From contig CAMNDR010000066.1 of NCBI GenBank assembly GCA_946535685.1, positions 1 through 6,056 of the forward strand: a stretch of 6,056 nucleotides of DNA. Direction: 5' to 3'. Positions 1-4,699 of the stretch are shown piece by piece (within the stretch, counting starts at the first letter, position 1; each line of letters opens with the position of its first letter). The DNA comes from an uncultured Clostridia bacterium. GTDB taxonomy: Bacteria; Bacillota; Clostridia; Oscillospirales; Ruminococcaceae. A model generated the notes under the pieces. It had not been told where the DNA came from. It saw only the letters and a program-made list of their open reading frames with translations, and made no database searches. A program made the translations under genes and the position numbers.

Positions 1-129
1 AAGGGACGCTTCGCAGTGAAAAAAGCTGGACCAAAAACTTTTGAGTTCGCTCCGCTCTTTTTTTGCGCCGTGCCGGAGATGGCACGGGATGTCTTTTGCT
101 CAAAAATCGTGAAATTGTCACAAAATGTA
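1..129. other. Non-coding stretch upstream of the first promoter
   Basis: I see no convincing gene here. One rightward frame stays open from base 1 to a stop near 168, but it runs straight through the promoter at 130-158 and has no recognisable protein features, so I take it as chance. The stretch has T-runs at 58-64 and 94-97 and one hairpin (68-87, listed separately). It looks like the 3' intergenic tail of a gene lying left of the window. Confidence 0.5.
68..97 (+). terminator. Possible rightward intrinsic terminator of an upstream gene
   Basis: CCGTGCC (68-74) and GGCACGG (81-87) form a perfect 7-bp stem around the loop GGAGAT. A short T-run (94-97) follows, but six bases after the stem, which is far for a classical intrinsic terminator. 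A second T-run lies just before the stem (58-64). It would end transcription entering from the left, before the promoter at 130. The poor spacing keeps confidence low. Confidence 0.35.
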
Positions 130-158
130 TTGACACCTGAAAATGATTATGGTATAAT
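130..158 (+). promoter_or_regulatory. Consensus sigma-A promoter of the DHH phosphoesterase gene
   Basis: The -35 box TTGACA (130-135) and the -10 box TATAAT (153-158) are both perfect matches, with a 17-bp spacer. The -10 is also extended: TG lies one base before TATAAT (TGGTATAAT). Transcription should start near 165, leaving a leader of about 88 nt before the ATG at 253. A promoter this strong over a housekeeping-type gene suggests that control comes from something binding the palindrome over the -10 or acting in the leader. Confidence 0.88.
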
Positions 159-166
159 GATACCAT
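149..166. promoter_or_regulatory. Palindrome over the -10 box, possible operator
   Basis: ATGGTAT (149-155) and ATACCAT (160-166) are perfect 7-bp inverted arms around AATG. The palindrome covers the whole -10 box and reaches the predicted start site, where a bound repressor would block RNA polymerase. I do not recognise it as a known regulator's site, and no regulator gene lies in the window. Part of the symmetry comes from the extended -10 itself, so chance is possible. Confidence 0.45.
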
Positions 167-252
167 GATACCGGCGAAAGTGCCGGAACAGAGACAGCGG
201 AGCCACGGCATGCAACTGTTCTGCGGCATCCGCAATTTATGAGGAGGGAATC
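165..252 (+). promoter_or_regulatory. GC-rich 5' leader with competing hairpins
   Basis: The predicted untranslated leader can form at least three stems: CCGGC/GCCGG (171-175 with 182-186), an 8-bp stem with one G-U pair (184-191 with 216-223), and GCGGA/TCCGC (197-201 with 229-233). The first and second share bases 184-186, so they exclude each other. No T-run follows, so this is not a terminator-type attenuator, and I recognise no known riboswitch. The strong ribosome binding site AGGAGG (242-247) lies outside these stems. Confidence 0.3.
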
Positions 253-1185
253 ATGAAAAGACTGGTCACACGAAGCGACTTTGACGGCCTGGTTTGTGCC
301 ATGCTGCTCAAGGAGCTGGATATCATTGATGAGATCAAATTCGTCCATCCCAAGGATGTGCAGGACGGCAAGGTCGAGCTTTCTGAGAACGACATCACCA
401 CCAATCTGCCCTTTGACAAGCGTGTCGGACTTGCATTCGACCATCACGAAAGCGAGCTGATCCGCAACAGGCGTGAGGACTATGAGGGCAAATACATCAT
501 TGACGGTCAGGCGAAATCCGCAGCCCGTGTGGTTTATGATTACTACGGCGGTGCCGGGACCTTCAAGCGGGTCTCCGAGGAGATCATGTGGGCGGTGGAT
601 AAGGGCGACAGCGCCGATTTTACTGTGGATGAGATCCTCAACCCCACCGGCTGGGTGCTGATGAATTTCCTGATGGATGCCCGGACGGGTCTGGGGCGGT
701 TCCACAATTTCCGCATCTCCAACTATGCGCTCATGATGGAGCTGATCACCTATTGTGTGGATCACACGATCGAGGAAGTGCTGGCGCTGCCGGATGTCAA
801 GGAACGAGTGGATCTGTATTTCGAGCAGCAGACGCTTTTCAAGGAGCAGCTCCGCCGCATCACCCGCATCGAAGGCAAGGTCGCTGTCATCGACCTGCGT
901 GAGGAGGAGACGATCTACGCCGGCAATCGCTTCATGGTCTATGCAATGTGGCCGGAAGCTGAGCTTTCCGTGCATGTGGCCTGGGGCTTCCGCAAGCAGA
1001 ACACGGCTGTCATGATCGGCAAGTCCATCGTCAACAGGCATTCTGACTTCAACATCGGCGAGCTCTGCCTGACCTACGGCGGCGGCGGTCATGCCAATGC
1101 CGGCACCTGCCAGCTTGACAACGACAAGATCAACGATGAACTGCCGGTCATCCTCGACAAGCTCAACGGAAAGATCCCGGTATAA
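253..1185 (+). CDS. DHH/DHHA1 family phosphoesterase (exopolyphosphatase-like)
   Basis: 310 residues, predicted soluble and cytoplasmic. Motif I of the DHH superfamily is SDFDG (Asp9, Asp11), the signature DHH is at 63-65 (FDHHES), and VDKGD (116-119) matches the later acidic metal-binding motif. The C-terminal DHHA1 substrate domain has GGGGHANAG at 276-284. Such proteins use two metal ions, usually manganese, to hydrolyse phosphodiester or phosphoanhydride bonds; members act on cyclic dinucleotides, nanoRNA, polyphosphate or pyrophosphate. The sequence alone does not say which; automatic annotation often calls this subgroup exopolyphosphatase. There is no transmembrane, PAS or GGDEF part, so it is not a full-length GdpP-type enzyme, and no CBS or DHHA2 domain is evident. 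The start is fixed by AGGAGG (242-247) five bases before the ATG. The secreted protease gene follows after 51 bp, probably in the same transcript, with no obvious functional link. Confidence 0.85.
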   Translation: MKRLVTRSDFDGLVCAMLLKELDIIDEIKFVHPKDVQDGKVELSENDITTNLPFDKRVGLAFDHHESELIRNRREDYEGKYIIDGQAKSAARVVYDYYGGAGTFKRVSEEIMWAVDKGDSADFTVDEILNPTGWVLMNFLMDARTGLGRFHNFRISNYALMMELITYCVDHTIEEVLALPDVKERVDLYFEQQTLFKEQLRRITRIEGKVAVIDLREEETIYAGNRFMVYAMWPEAELSVHVAWGFRKQNTAVMIGKSIVNRHSDFNIGELCLTYGGGGHANAGTCQLDNDKINDELPVILDKLNGKIPV

Positions 1186-1193
1186 CCCTGCTG

Positions 1194-1214
1194 CGCCCGG
1201 CACTCTGTCGGGCG
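1194..1214 (+). other. Hairpin in the gap between the phosphoesterase and protease genes
   Basis: CGCCCG (1194-1199) and CGGGCG (1209-1214) pair perfectly around a 9-nt loop. No T-run follows (the next bases are GCTGTCACAAAGG), so it is not a usual intrinsic terminator. It may protect the upstream message end or slow RNA polymerase. I see no promoter in this 51-bp gap, which supports co-transcription of the two genes. Confidence 0.35.
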
Positions 1215-1236
1215 GCTGTCACAAAGGAGAGACATT

Positions 1237-2805
1237 ATGAAGCGCTTCCGGAAAACCATCGCTGCTGTCTGCGCAGCCGTTCTGCTGGGCACAGCCGGCA
1301 CCATGCAGATGACCGCCTCTGCCCTCTCGGAAACAGAGCAGTACTACCTCGGTGACATCAGCGGCAATGGCCTTGTCGATGTGCCGGATATTATTATGCT
1401 GCAGCAGTATCTGCTCGGACTTCCCGTGAATCTGCAGGCGGATCGTGTGGATCTCGGCGACATCGACCGCAATGACGTGATCGACATCTTTGACCTGGGC
1501 TATCTCAAAAAGATGGTGCTCGGCACCTATACGCCGGAGCAGCCCGATCCTCCGCCGGATACCTCGCTCTATGCGCCGACCACGGATCAGTTTGAAAAAT
1601 CCATGCCATGTACCGGGACAGCAAAGCTGCTTTCAGTCTTTGTGGAGTTTCAGGACAGAAAATTCTCCGACCAGAAGCTGCCCCTTGATACACTGCGGGA
1701 GGAGCTTTACGGCACCGGGCAGGCCGGGGAGCCCTATGACAGCATCACAGGCTGGTATGACCGGGCATCCTACGGCAATCTGCGGATCGAGGGCGACTGC
1801 CTGTATGTCACCTGCAGCGGCAATATGTCGGATTATATGTACTGGGATGAGCAGGGAACGCCGCTGTATGAAAAGACAGCCGTAGAGGTGCTCACGGCGA
1901 TCGACGAACAGGTCGATTTCTCGCAGTATGACGGCAACGGCGACGGCCTGATCGACTGCATGAGCTTTGCTGTTCCGCTGGATGATGCAAGCTATGATGA
2001 AAAGCAGTACTGGTGGGGCTGCACGGCGATCTGGTACGAAAACCCGTACTTTACGATCGACGGGATGCGGCCGTACAACTACATCATCATGGATCAGTCT
2101 CCCTATGCGGAAACGATCTGGACGTACAAGCAGACTGCCATCCATGAGATGGGGCACTGTCTCGGGCTGCCGGATTATTATGTCTATGGTGACGGCGATC
2201 ACTACACGTCCTCGGAGGGTCTTATCGGCGATGCAGGATTTGAGCGGATGGATGATTCCGTCGGTGATTTCTCCAGCTTCTCCAAGCTGATGCTCGGCTG
2301 GCTGTCACACGACCAGGTGCAGTGGTATGAGGGAAGCGGGGCGCAGACCTTCGAGCTTTCCGATCTTTCCACACAGGGAAGCTGCCTGATCCTGCCGGTC
2401 AGCGCAGAGCCGGGAGATCTGCATGCGGAATATTTCATGATCGAATACCTCACACCCATCGCCAACAATGTCGATATGAAGGCCTATGCCTGGTGGAATG
2501 AGCCCTACGGTGTCCGGATCCTCCATGTGGATGCAGAGCTGTTCACGGATCAGTGGAACCGGACAGCGTTCAAATATGATAATTTCGGGGAAAACTACCT
2601 CGGCAGCGACCGGTTCCGGGTGATCCGCCTGGTCAATGAGCAGGAGCACGGGCCGTTTTACCGGACAGGCAATATCTGCACATTCGGCACGGCCAATTTT
2701 GCCGGATATGATGCCAACGGCTACCAGACGGTGAACACGGGCTATACCGTGACCATCGGTGAGATGCGGGATGGCAGATGCACGGTGACGGTGGAAAAGC
2801 AATAG
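1237..2805 (+). CDS. Secreted dockerin-bearing M6-like metalloprotease
   Basis: 522 residues. A signal peptide covers about 1-29 (KRFRK, then a hydrophobic core, cleavage after ASA). A type I dockerin follows at about 36-96 with two calcium loops, D40-S42-N44-D48-D51 and D75-D77-N79-D83-D86, each followed by a helix. A Pro-rich linker (about 99-108) leads to a protease domain of the M6 (immune inhibitor A) kind. Its zinc site is HEMGHCLGLPD at 303-313: His303 and His307 with Asp313 as likely ligands and Glu304 as catalytic base. The downstream FERMDDS (335-341) and GDFSSFSK (343-350) fit the M6 Met-turn region. DGNGDGLID (232-240) looks like an additional calcium loop. The protein is exported and should dock onto a cohesin-bearing scaffold, where it could trim scaffold proteins, activate enzymes or degrade plant protein. 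Dockerins are more often C-terminal, so the N-terminal place is noteworthy. AAAGGAG lies before the ATG. No cohesin gene is in the window. Confidence 0.88.
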   Translation: MKRFRKTIAAVCAAVLLGTAGTMQMTASALSETEQYYLGDISGNGLVDVPDIIMLQQYLLGLPVNLQADRVDLGDIDRNDVIDIFDLGYLKKMVLGTYTPEQPDPPPDTSLYAPTTDQFEKSMPCTGTAKLLSVFVEFQDRKFSDQKLPLDTLREELYGTGQAGEPYDSITGWYDRASYGNLRIEGDCLYVTCSGNMSDYMYWDEQGTPLYEKTAVEVLTAIDEQVDFSQYDGNGDGLIDCMSFAVPLDDASYDEKQYWWGCTAIWYENPYFTIDGMRPYNYIIMDQSPYAETIWTYKQTAIHEMGHCLGLPDYYVYGDGDHYTSSEGLIGDAGFERMDDSVGDFSSFSKLMLGWLSHDQVQWYEGSGAQTFELSDLSTQGSCLILPVSAEPGDLHAEYFMIEYLTPIANNVDMKAYAWWNEPYGVRILHVDAELFTDQWNRTAFKYDNFGENYLGSDRFRVIRLVNEQEHGPFYRTGNICTFGTANFAGYDANGYQTVNTGYTVTIGEMRDGRCTVTVEKQ

Positions 2806-2823
2806 CGCGATGACGCACAAAAC

Positions 2824-2851
2824 AGCCCTCTCTGCGGATGCAGAGAGGGCT
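2824..2851. terminator. Shared hairpin terminator between converging genes
   Basis: AGCCCTCTCTGC (2824-2835) and GCAGAGAGGGCT (2840-2851) form a perfect 12-bp stem with loop GGAT. It lies between the protease stop (2805) and the stop of the leftward YitT gene (2914). Read leftward the stem is followed by GTTTTGTG, read rightward by TGGTCTGTC, so the U-tract is better for the leftward transcript and poor for the rightward one. It probably serves both. Confidence 0.75.
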
Positions 2852-2913
2852 TGGTCTGTCAAAAAATACTCCTCGAAAGCGCGAAGCGAGACCCCTGTGC
2901 TGTGCATCCCGCT

Positions 2914-3771
2914 TCAATCCTCCTTTGGCTGGAAAAACCGGCCGGTGAGCTTTTCGGTCTTGACCTCGTTGATGAAGGCCGCCGGGTCAGTCTGCTTCAC
3001 TGCACGGATGACCTTTTTTGACTGCGCTGCCGATACCACCGAATAGACCACATTGCGCGCGCAGTGCTCATAGGATCCCTCACCCTCAAGGATGGTGGCG
3101 CCATGCTGCGTTGTGCTGTAGATCACCTTGCAGATCTCCGCCGGGCGGGTCGTGACGATAAACAGCGTGCTCTGCTGGAATTTCTTGTACAGCCCCCGCA
3201 GCACCGCCGTGCAGGTGTACTGGAACAGGATCGAATACAGCGCTTTGTCCCAGCCGAACAGAAGCCCCGCAATGCACAGGATCACCGCATTATAGCCGAG
3301 AATGATATTGAATGAGTCAATGCCGCGCCGCTCCGACAGGAAGATCGAGATGAAATCCGTCCCGCCCGAGGTCGCTCCTGCATTCAGACAGAGGGCGATC
3401 GCAAGGCCGTTGAGAATGCCGCCGAAAATGCTGATGAGCAGCACATCCTGTGTGAGGAACATGTCCGGGATGAGATCGGTGAATACGGAGTTGAGGAGGA
3501 TCATCACGCACGAGAACAGCGTGAATTTCTTCCCGATATAGCGGAATCCGATGTATACCGGCACCGCATTCAGCAGGAGATTGACGGGCGTGAACGGCAG
3601 CGCAATATGCAGCATCATGTCCGCTGCACGCTGGATCAGGATCGTCAGCCCTGTCACGCCGCCTGGGTACAGCCCGCCGGTGTTGACAAAGGTCTTGGTG
3701 TTCAGCGCCATCACAAACGCCGCCGCTGTCACCGCCAGCAGCGTCAGCAGATCCTTCCTGGTCGGTTTCAT
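2914..3771 (-). CDS. YitT family membrane protein (with DUF2179 domain)
   Basis: 285 residues from the chosen start. The N-terminal part is a polytopic membrane domain with hydrophobic segments near 8-24, 62-80, 82-100, 109-131 and 153-174. It has the family's conserved glycine-rich pieces, NTGGLYPGGVTG (30-41) and NAGATSGGTDF (130-140). From about 200 on it is soluble and matches the DUF2179 module (TLFIVTTRP, then HGATILEGEGSY). This is the standard YitT architecture and length in Firmicutes. Transport has been suggested for the family but no substrate is established, so I give no specific function. I start at the ATG at 3771 because AAAGGAGG lies four bases before it; the longer frame adds 15 residues that come from untranslated and terminator sequence. 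No promoter fits between the upstream terminator and this start, so it probably depends on readthrough from the 87-residue gene in front. Confidence 0.88.
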   Translation of the reverse strand: MKPTRKDLLTLLAVTAAAFVMALNTKTFVNTGGLYPGGVTGLTILIQRAADMMLHIALPFTPVNLLLNAVPVYIGFRYIGKKFTLFSCVMILLNSVFTDLIPDMFLTQDVLLISIFGGILNGLAIALCLNAGATSGGTDFISIFLSERRGIDSFNIILGYNAVILCIAGLLFGWDKALYSILFQYTCTAVLRGLYKKFQQSTLFIVTTRPAEICKVIYSTTQHGATILEGEGSYEHCARNVVYSVVSAAQSKKVIRAVKQTDPAAFINEVKTEKLTGRFFQPKED

Positions 3772-3793
3772 AAGTCCTCCTTTCGGTTGCACA

Positions 3794-3831
3794 GAAAACA
3801 AACCGGACTGCCGCATCTGCAGCAGTCCGGT
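3794..3831 (-). terminator. Intrinsic terminator between the small RNR-like gene and yitT
   Basis: On the leftward strand, ACCGGACTGC (3831-3822) and GCAGTCCGGT (3811-3802) form a perfect 10-bp stem with a 10-nt loop, followed at once by TTGTTTTC. It starts only 8 bp after the stop of the 87-residue gene (3840), so it should end that transcript. The yitT ribosome binding site begins about 20 bp further on. With no room for a separate promoter, the hairpin probably reduces rather than abolishes yitT expression, or acts as a regulated attenuator. Confidence 0.8.
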
Positions 3832-3839
3832 ATCGTCGG

Positions 3840-4103
3840 TCAGACGTTGTGCTTGACTCTCTGGCTCTCCTCCGCACGCTTTGCATCGTTGAAGCGATCC
3901 AGTGTGCCGACCAGATAGCCGGTGATGCGACGGATGCGGTTGAACGGAACCGTATCGTACTTGTAGTCGATATCCACATAGTCACCGTCGATCTTGAACG
4001 TGACCTCTGTATAGATGCGCTCAGGGTGCTTCTTGCGAAGCATATCGACATATGCCTCCATCTCTGCATGCGTCATTTCGCCGCCGATAACATTACATTT
4101 CAT
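3840..4103 (-). CDS. Small protein resembling the glycyl-radical tail of anaerobic ribonucleotide reductase (NrdD)
   Basis: 87 residues. The C-terminal third carries RRITGYL (58-64), FNDAK (71-75) and a final RVKH (82-85). This matches, from memory of the family, the end of class III ribonucleoside-triphosphate reductase, where R-V-x-G-Y holds the radical glycine (here Gly62) and FN..K/..RVKH follows. The Cys4 zinc site that precedes it in NrdD is missing; Cys3 is the only cysteine. The N-terminal half (EMTHAEMEAYVDMLRKKHPE, then an acidic strand-like DGDYVDIDYKYD) is not from the NrdD catalytic barrel. It therefore cannot be a reductase by itself. Automatic annotation may call such proteins NrdD. 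A spare radical domain, as GrcA/YfiD is for pyruvate formate-lyase, or a regulatory partner are possible roles; neither is shown here. The start at 4103 is chosen because GGAGG lies eight bases before it; the longer frame to 4154 reaches into the promoter. Confidence 0.7.
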   Translation of the reverse strand: MKCNVIGGEMTHAEMEAYVDMLRKKHPERIYTEVTFKIDGDYVDIDYKYDTVPFNRIRRITGYLVGTLDRFNDAKRAEESQRVKHNV

Positions 4104-4142
4104 GATCATAGCCTCCAGTGCTGCAAAATTCAGTGTAATCAT

Positions 4143-4171
4143 AGTATACCACATTTAGTGGTGCTTGTCAA
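4143..4171 (-). promoter_or_regulatory. Sigma-A promoter of the small RNR-like gene (and yitT)
   Basis: Read leftward, TTGACA (4171-4166) is a perfect -35 and TATACT (4148-4143) a near-perfect -10, with a 17-bp spacer and an extended TG one base before the -10. Transcription would start near 4136, giving a leader of about 33 nt that ends in the GGAGG site. It is the only good leftward promoter before yitT. Confidence 0.85.
4148..4162. promoter_or_regulatory. Palindrome inside the promoter spacer, possible operator
   Basis: ACCAC (4148-4152) and GTGGT (4158-4162) are perfect inverted arms around ATTTA, placed between the -35 and -10 boxes. A repressor here would block polymerase. It has a loose likeness to NrdR boxes (CACTA..), but NrdR sites usually come as spaced pairs and I see no second copy, so I do not assign it to NrdR. 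Confidence 0.35.
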
Positions 4172-4186
4172 GAGGCAGCACAATAA

Positions 4187-4203
4187 TTTGTTGATTTAAC
4201 AAA
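4187..4203. promoter_or_regulatory. Palindrome upstream of the small-gene promoter, possible regulator site
   Basis: TTTGTT (4187-4192) and AACAAA (4198-4203) are perfect inverted arms around GATTT, centred about 24 bp upstream of the -35 box. The right half, TTAACAA, equals a clostridial Rex (NADH-sensing repressor) half-site, but the two halves are 3 bp closer than in the usual Rex palindrome. The left half also reads TTGTTGA rather than TTGTTAA. It could be a different regulator's site, or chance in AT-rich DNA. Confidence 0.3.
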
Positions 4204-4408
4204 CCGTGCACAAACGCGTCTGCAGATAGTATGGGCCAAAAAAGAACGCCCATGCATCGCAGTTTGGCATAGATGTTCCGGAAAGGCGGGGCACAGGATG
4301 CCAATTTCAGGCAATTCTTTTTGTGAAGATGTGCCATATCGGGCAGCGCTTTTTTATGGAATTGTCCGACGGATTTCAACAGCCCGCAGACAGCGTAGTG
4401 ATTTGCCG
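4204..4408. other. Gene-free spacer
   Basis: No supported gene. A leftward open frame of 90 codons covers 4155-4427, but it starts with a GTG inside a terminator stem, lacks a ribosome binding site and ends in a promoter. One inverted repeat is present: ATGGGC (4231-4236) and GCCCAT (4248-4253) around an A-rich 11-nt loop, with no tract making it a terminator. T-runs near 4316-4322 and 4351-4356 have only weak 4-bp stems in front of them. Confidence 0.5.
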
Positions 4409-4447
4409 AAAAAACAAAGCTCCCCACCGGGGAAGGTGGGGAGCTTT
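4409..4447 (-). terminator. Strong leftward intrinsic terminator
   Basis: AAAGCTCCCCACC and GGTGGGGAGCTTT form a perfect 13-bp stem (4416-4428 with 4435-4447) and a 6-nt loop. Read leftward the stem is followed by G and then six T (4414-4409), the classical signal. Read rightward it is followed by GCCATGATAT, without a T-run. It is therefore directed leftward, although no leftward protein gene lies between it and spoVAD. This is the main evidence for a non-coding transcript ending here. Confidence 0.88.
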
Positions 4448-4604
4448 GCCATGATATAGGGATTATATAGGGGATGTCGCCAATGATTGGGGATTCATCG
4501 GCATGATTTTATTATAGAAGATAAATGTGAGCATATTATGAAAAGAATCTGAAAAGTTTATGATAAAGCATGAAATGATACAAAAAATCAGTTTAGCCAC
4601 ATAT
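4409..4604 (-). ncRNA. Candidate small RNA with C-rich (UCCC) loops
   Basis: A leftward promoter (4611-4639) and a strong leftward terminator (4409-4447) bracket about 196 nt with no plausible protein; the longest frame, 23 codons from an ATG at 4535, has no ribosome binding site. Besides the terminator, the RNA can form an 8-bp hairpin, GCCGAUGA with UCAUUGGC (4502-4495 with 4486-4479), including one G-U pair. That pair forms only in the leftward RNA; rightward RNA would have an A-C mismatch there. The hairpin loop is AUCCCCAA, and the terminator loop is UUCCCC. The linker between the hairpins adds AUCCCC and AUCCC. C-rich unpaired motifs of this kind are used by Gram-positive small RNAs such as staphylococcal RNAIII to pair with ribosome binding sites. 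The 5' half is AU-rich with no clear structure. I recognise no known RNA family. Confidence 0.55.
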
Positions 4605-4610
4605 TACCAT

Positions 4611-4639
4611 ATAATAGGTCAGCTATCACACGGTGTCAC
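4611..4639 (-). promoter_or_regulatory. Leftward sigma-A-type promoter of the candidate small RNA
   Basis: Read leftward, GTGACA (4639-4634) matches the -35 consensus at five of six bases and TATTAT (4616-4611) the -10 at five of six, with an ideal 17-bp spacer. The start would be near 4604. The -35 directly abuts the -35 of the rightward sigma-G-type promoter at 4640, so the two polymerases would probably compete for this DNA. Confidence 0.55.
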
Positions 4640-4669
4640 TGCATAAGGATCCCTGTTTCGGGCATACTA
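4640..4669 (+). promoter_or_regulatory. Sigma-G-type forespore promoter of spoVAD-spoVAE
   Basis: TGCATA (4640-4645) and CATACTA (4663-4669) are separated by 17 bp. The known Bacillus sigma-G consensus is about TGAATA with CATACTA at 17-18 bp, so the -10 is perfect and the -35 differs at one base. SpoVA operons are transcribed by sigma-G in the forespore. The start would lie near 4676, giving a leader of about 24 nt before the spoVAD ATG. This makes spoVAD the first gene of its operon. Confidence 0.8.
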
Positions 4670-4699
4670 CCTGCGTATCAAACTTCCGGAGGTGGCAAT

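Noticed and set aside
1..168. Rightward frame open from base 1, perhaps the end of an upstream protein
   Set aside because: It runs through T-runs, a hairpin and a consensus promoter before stopping, and its translation has no recognisable features; more likely chance.
118..1203. Leftward open frame of 361 codons opposite the DHH gene
   Set aside because: It mirrors the codons of a recognised DHH/DHHA1 protein, has no protein features of its own, and starts outside any ribosome binding site.
7..2888. Shared octamer GCGAAGCG at 7-14 (leftward) and 2881-2888 as a repeat family
   Set aside because: Eight bases are too few and the flanks do not match, so no repeat can be claimed from this window.
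4187..4203. Rex operator
   Set aside because: Half-sites look right on one side only, and the two halves are 3 bp closer than in the clostridial Rex palindrome; kept only as an unassigned palindrome.
4155..4427. Leftward 90-codon frame in the spacer before the RNR-like gene
   Set aside because: It starts with GTG inside a terminator stem, has no ribosome binding site, shows no family likeness, and ends in the next gene's promoter.
4454..4475. Short direct repeat ATATAGGGAT / ATATAGGGGAT
   Set aside because: Only two imperfect 10-11-base copies; not a CRISPR or tandem array. Its complement supplies two of the C-rich motifs of the candidate RNA.
4487..4515. Rightward sigma-A promoter TTGGGG-N17-TATTAT
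   Set aside because: The -35 is weak, the nearest gene already has a far better sigma-G-type promoter, and the bases form the hairpin of the candidate small RNA.
4465..4535. Leftward 23-codon frame inside the candidate small RNA
   Set aside because: No Shine-Dalgarno sequence precedes its ATG, and its bases are better explained by the hairpin with the CCCC loop.
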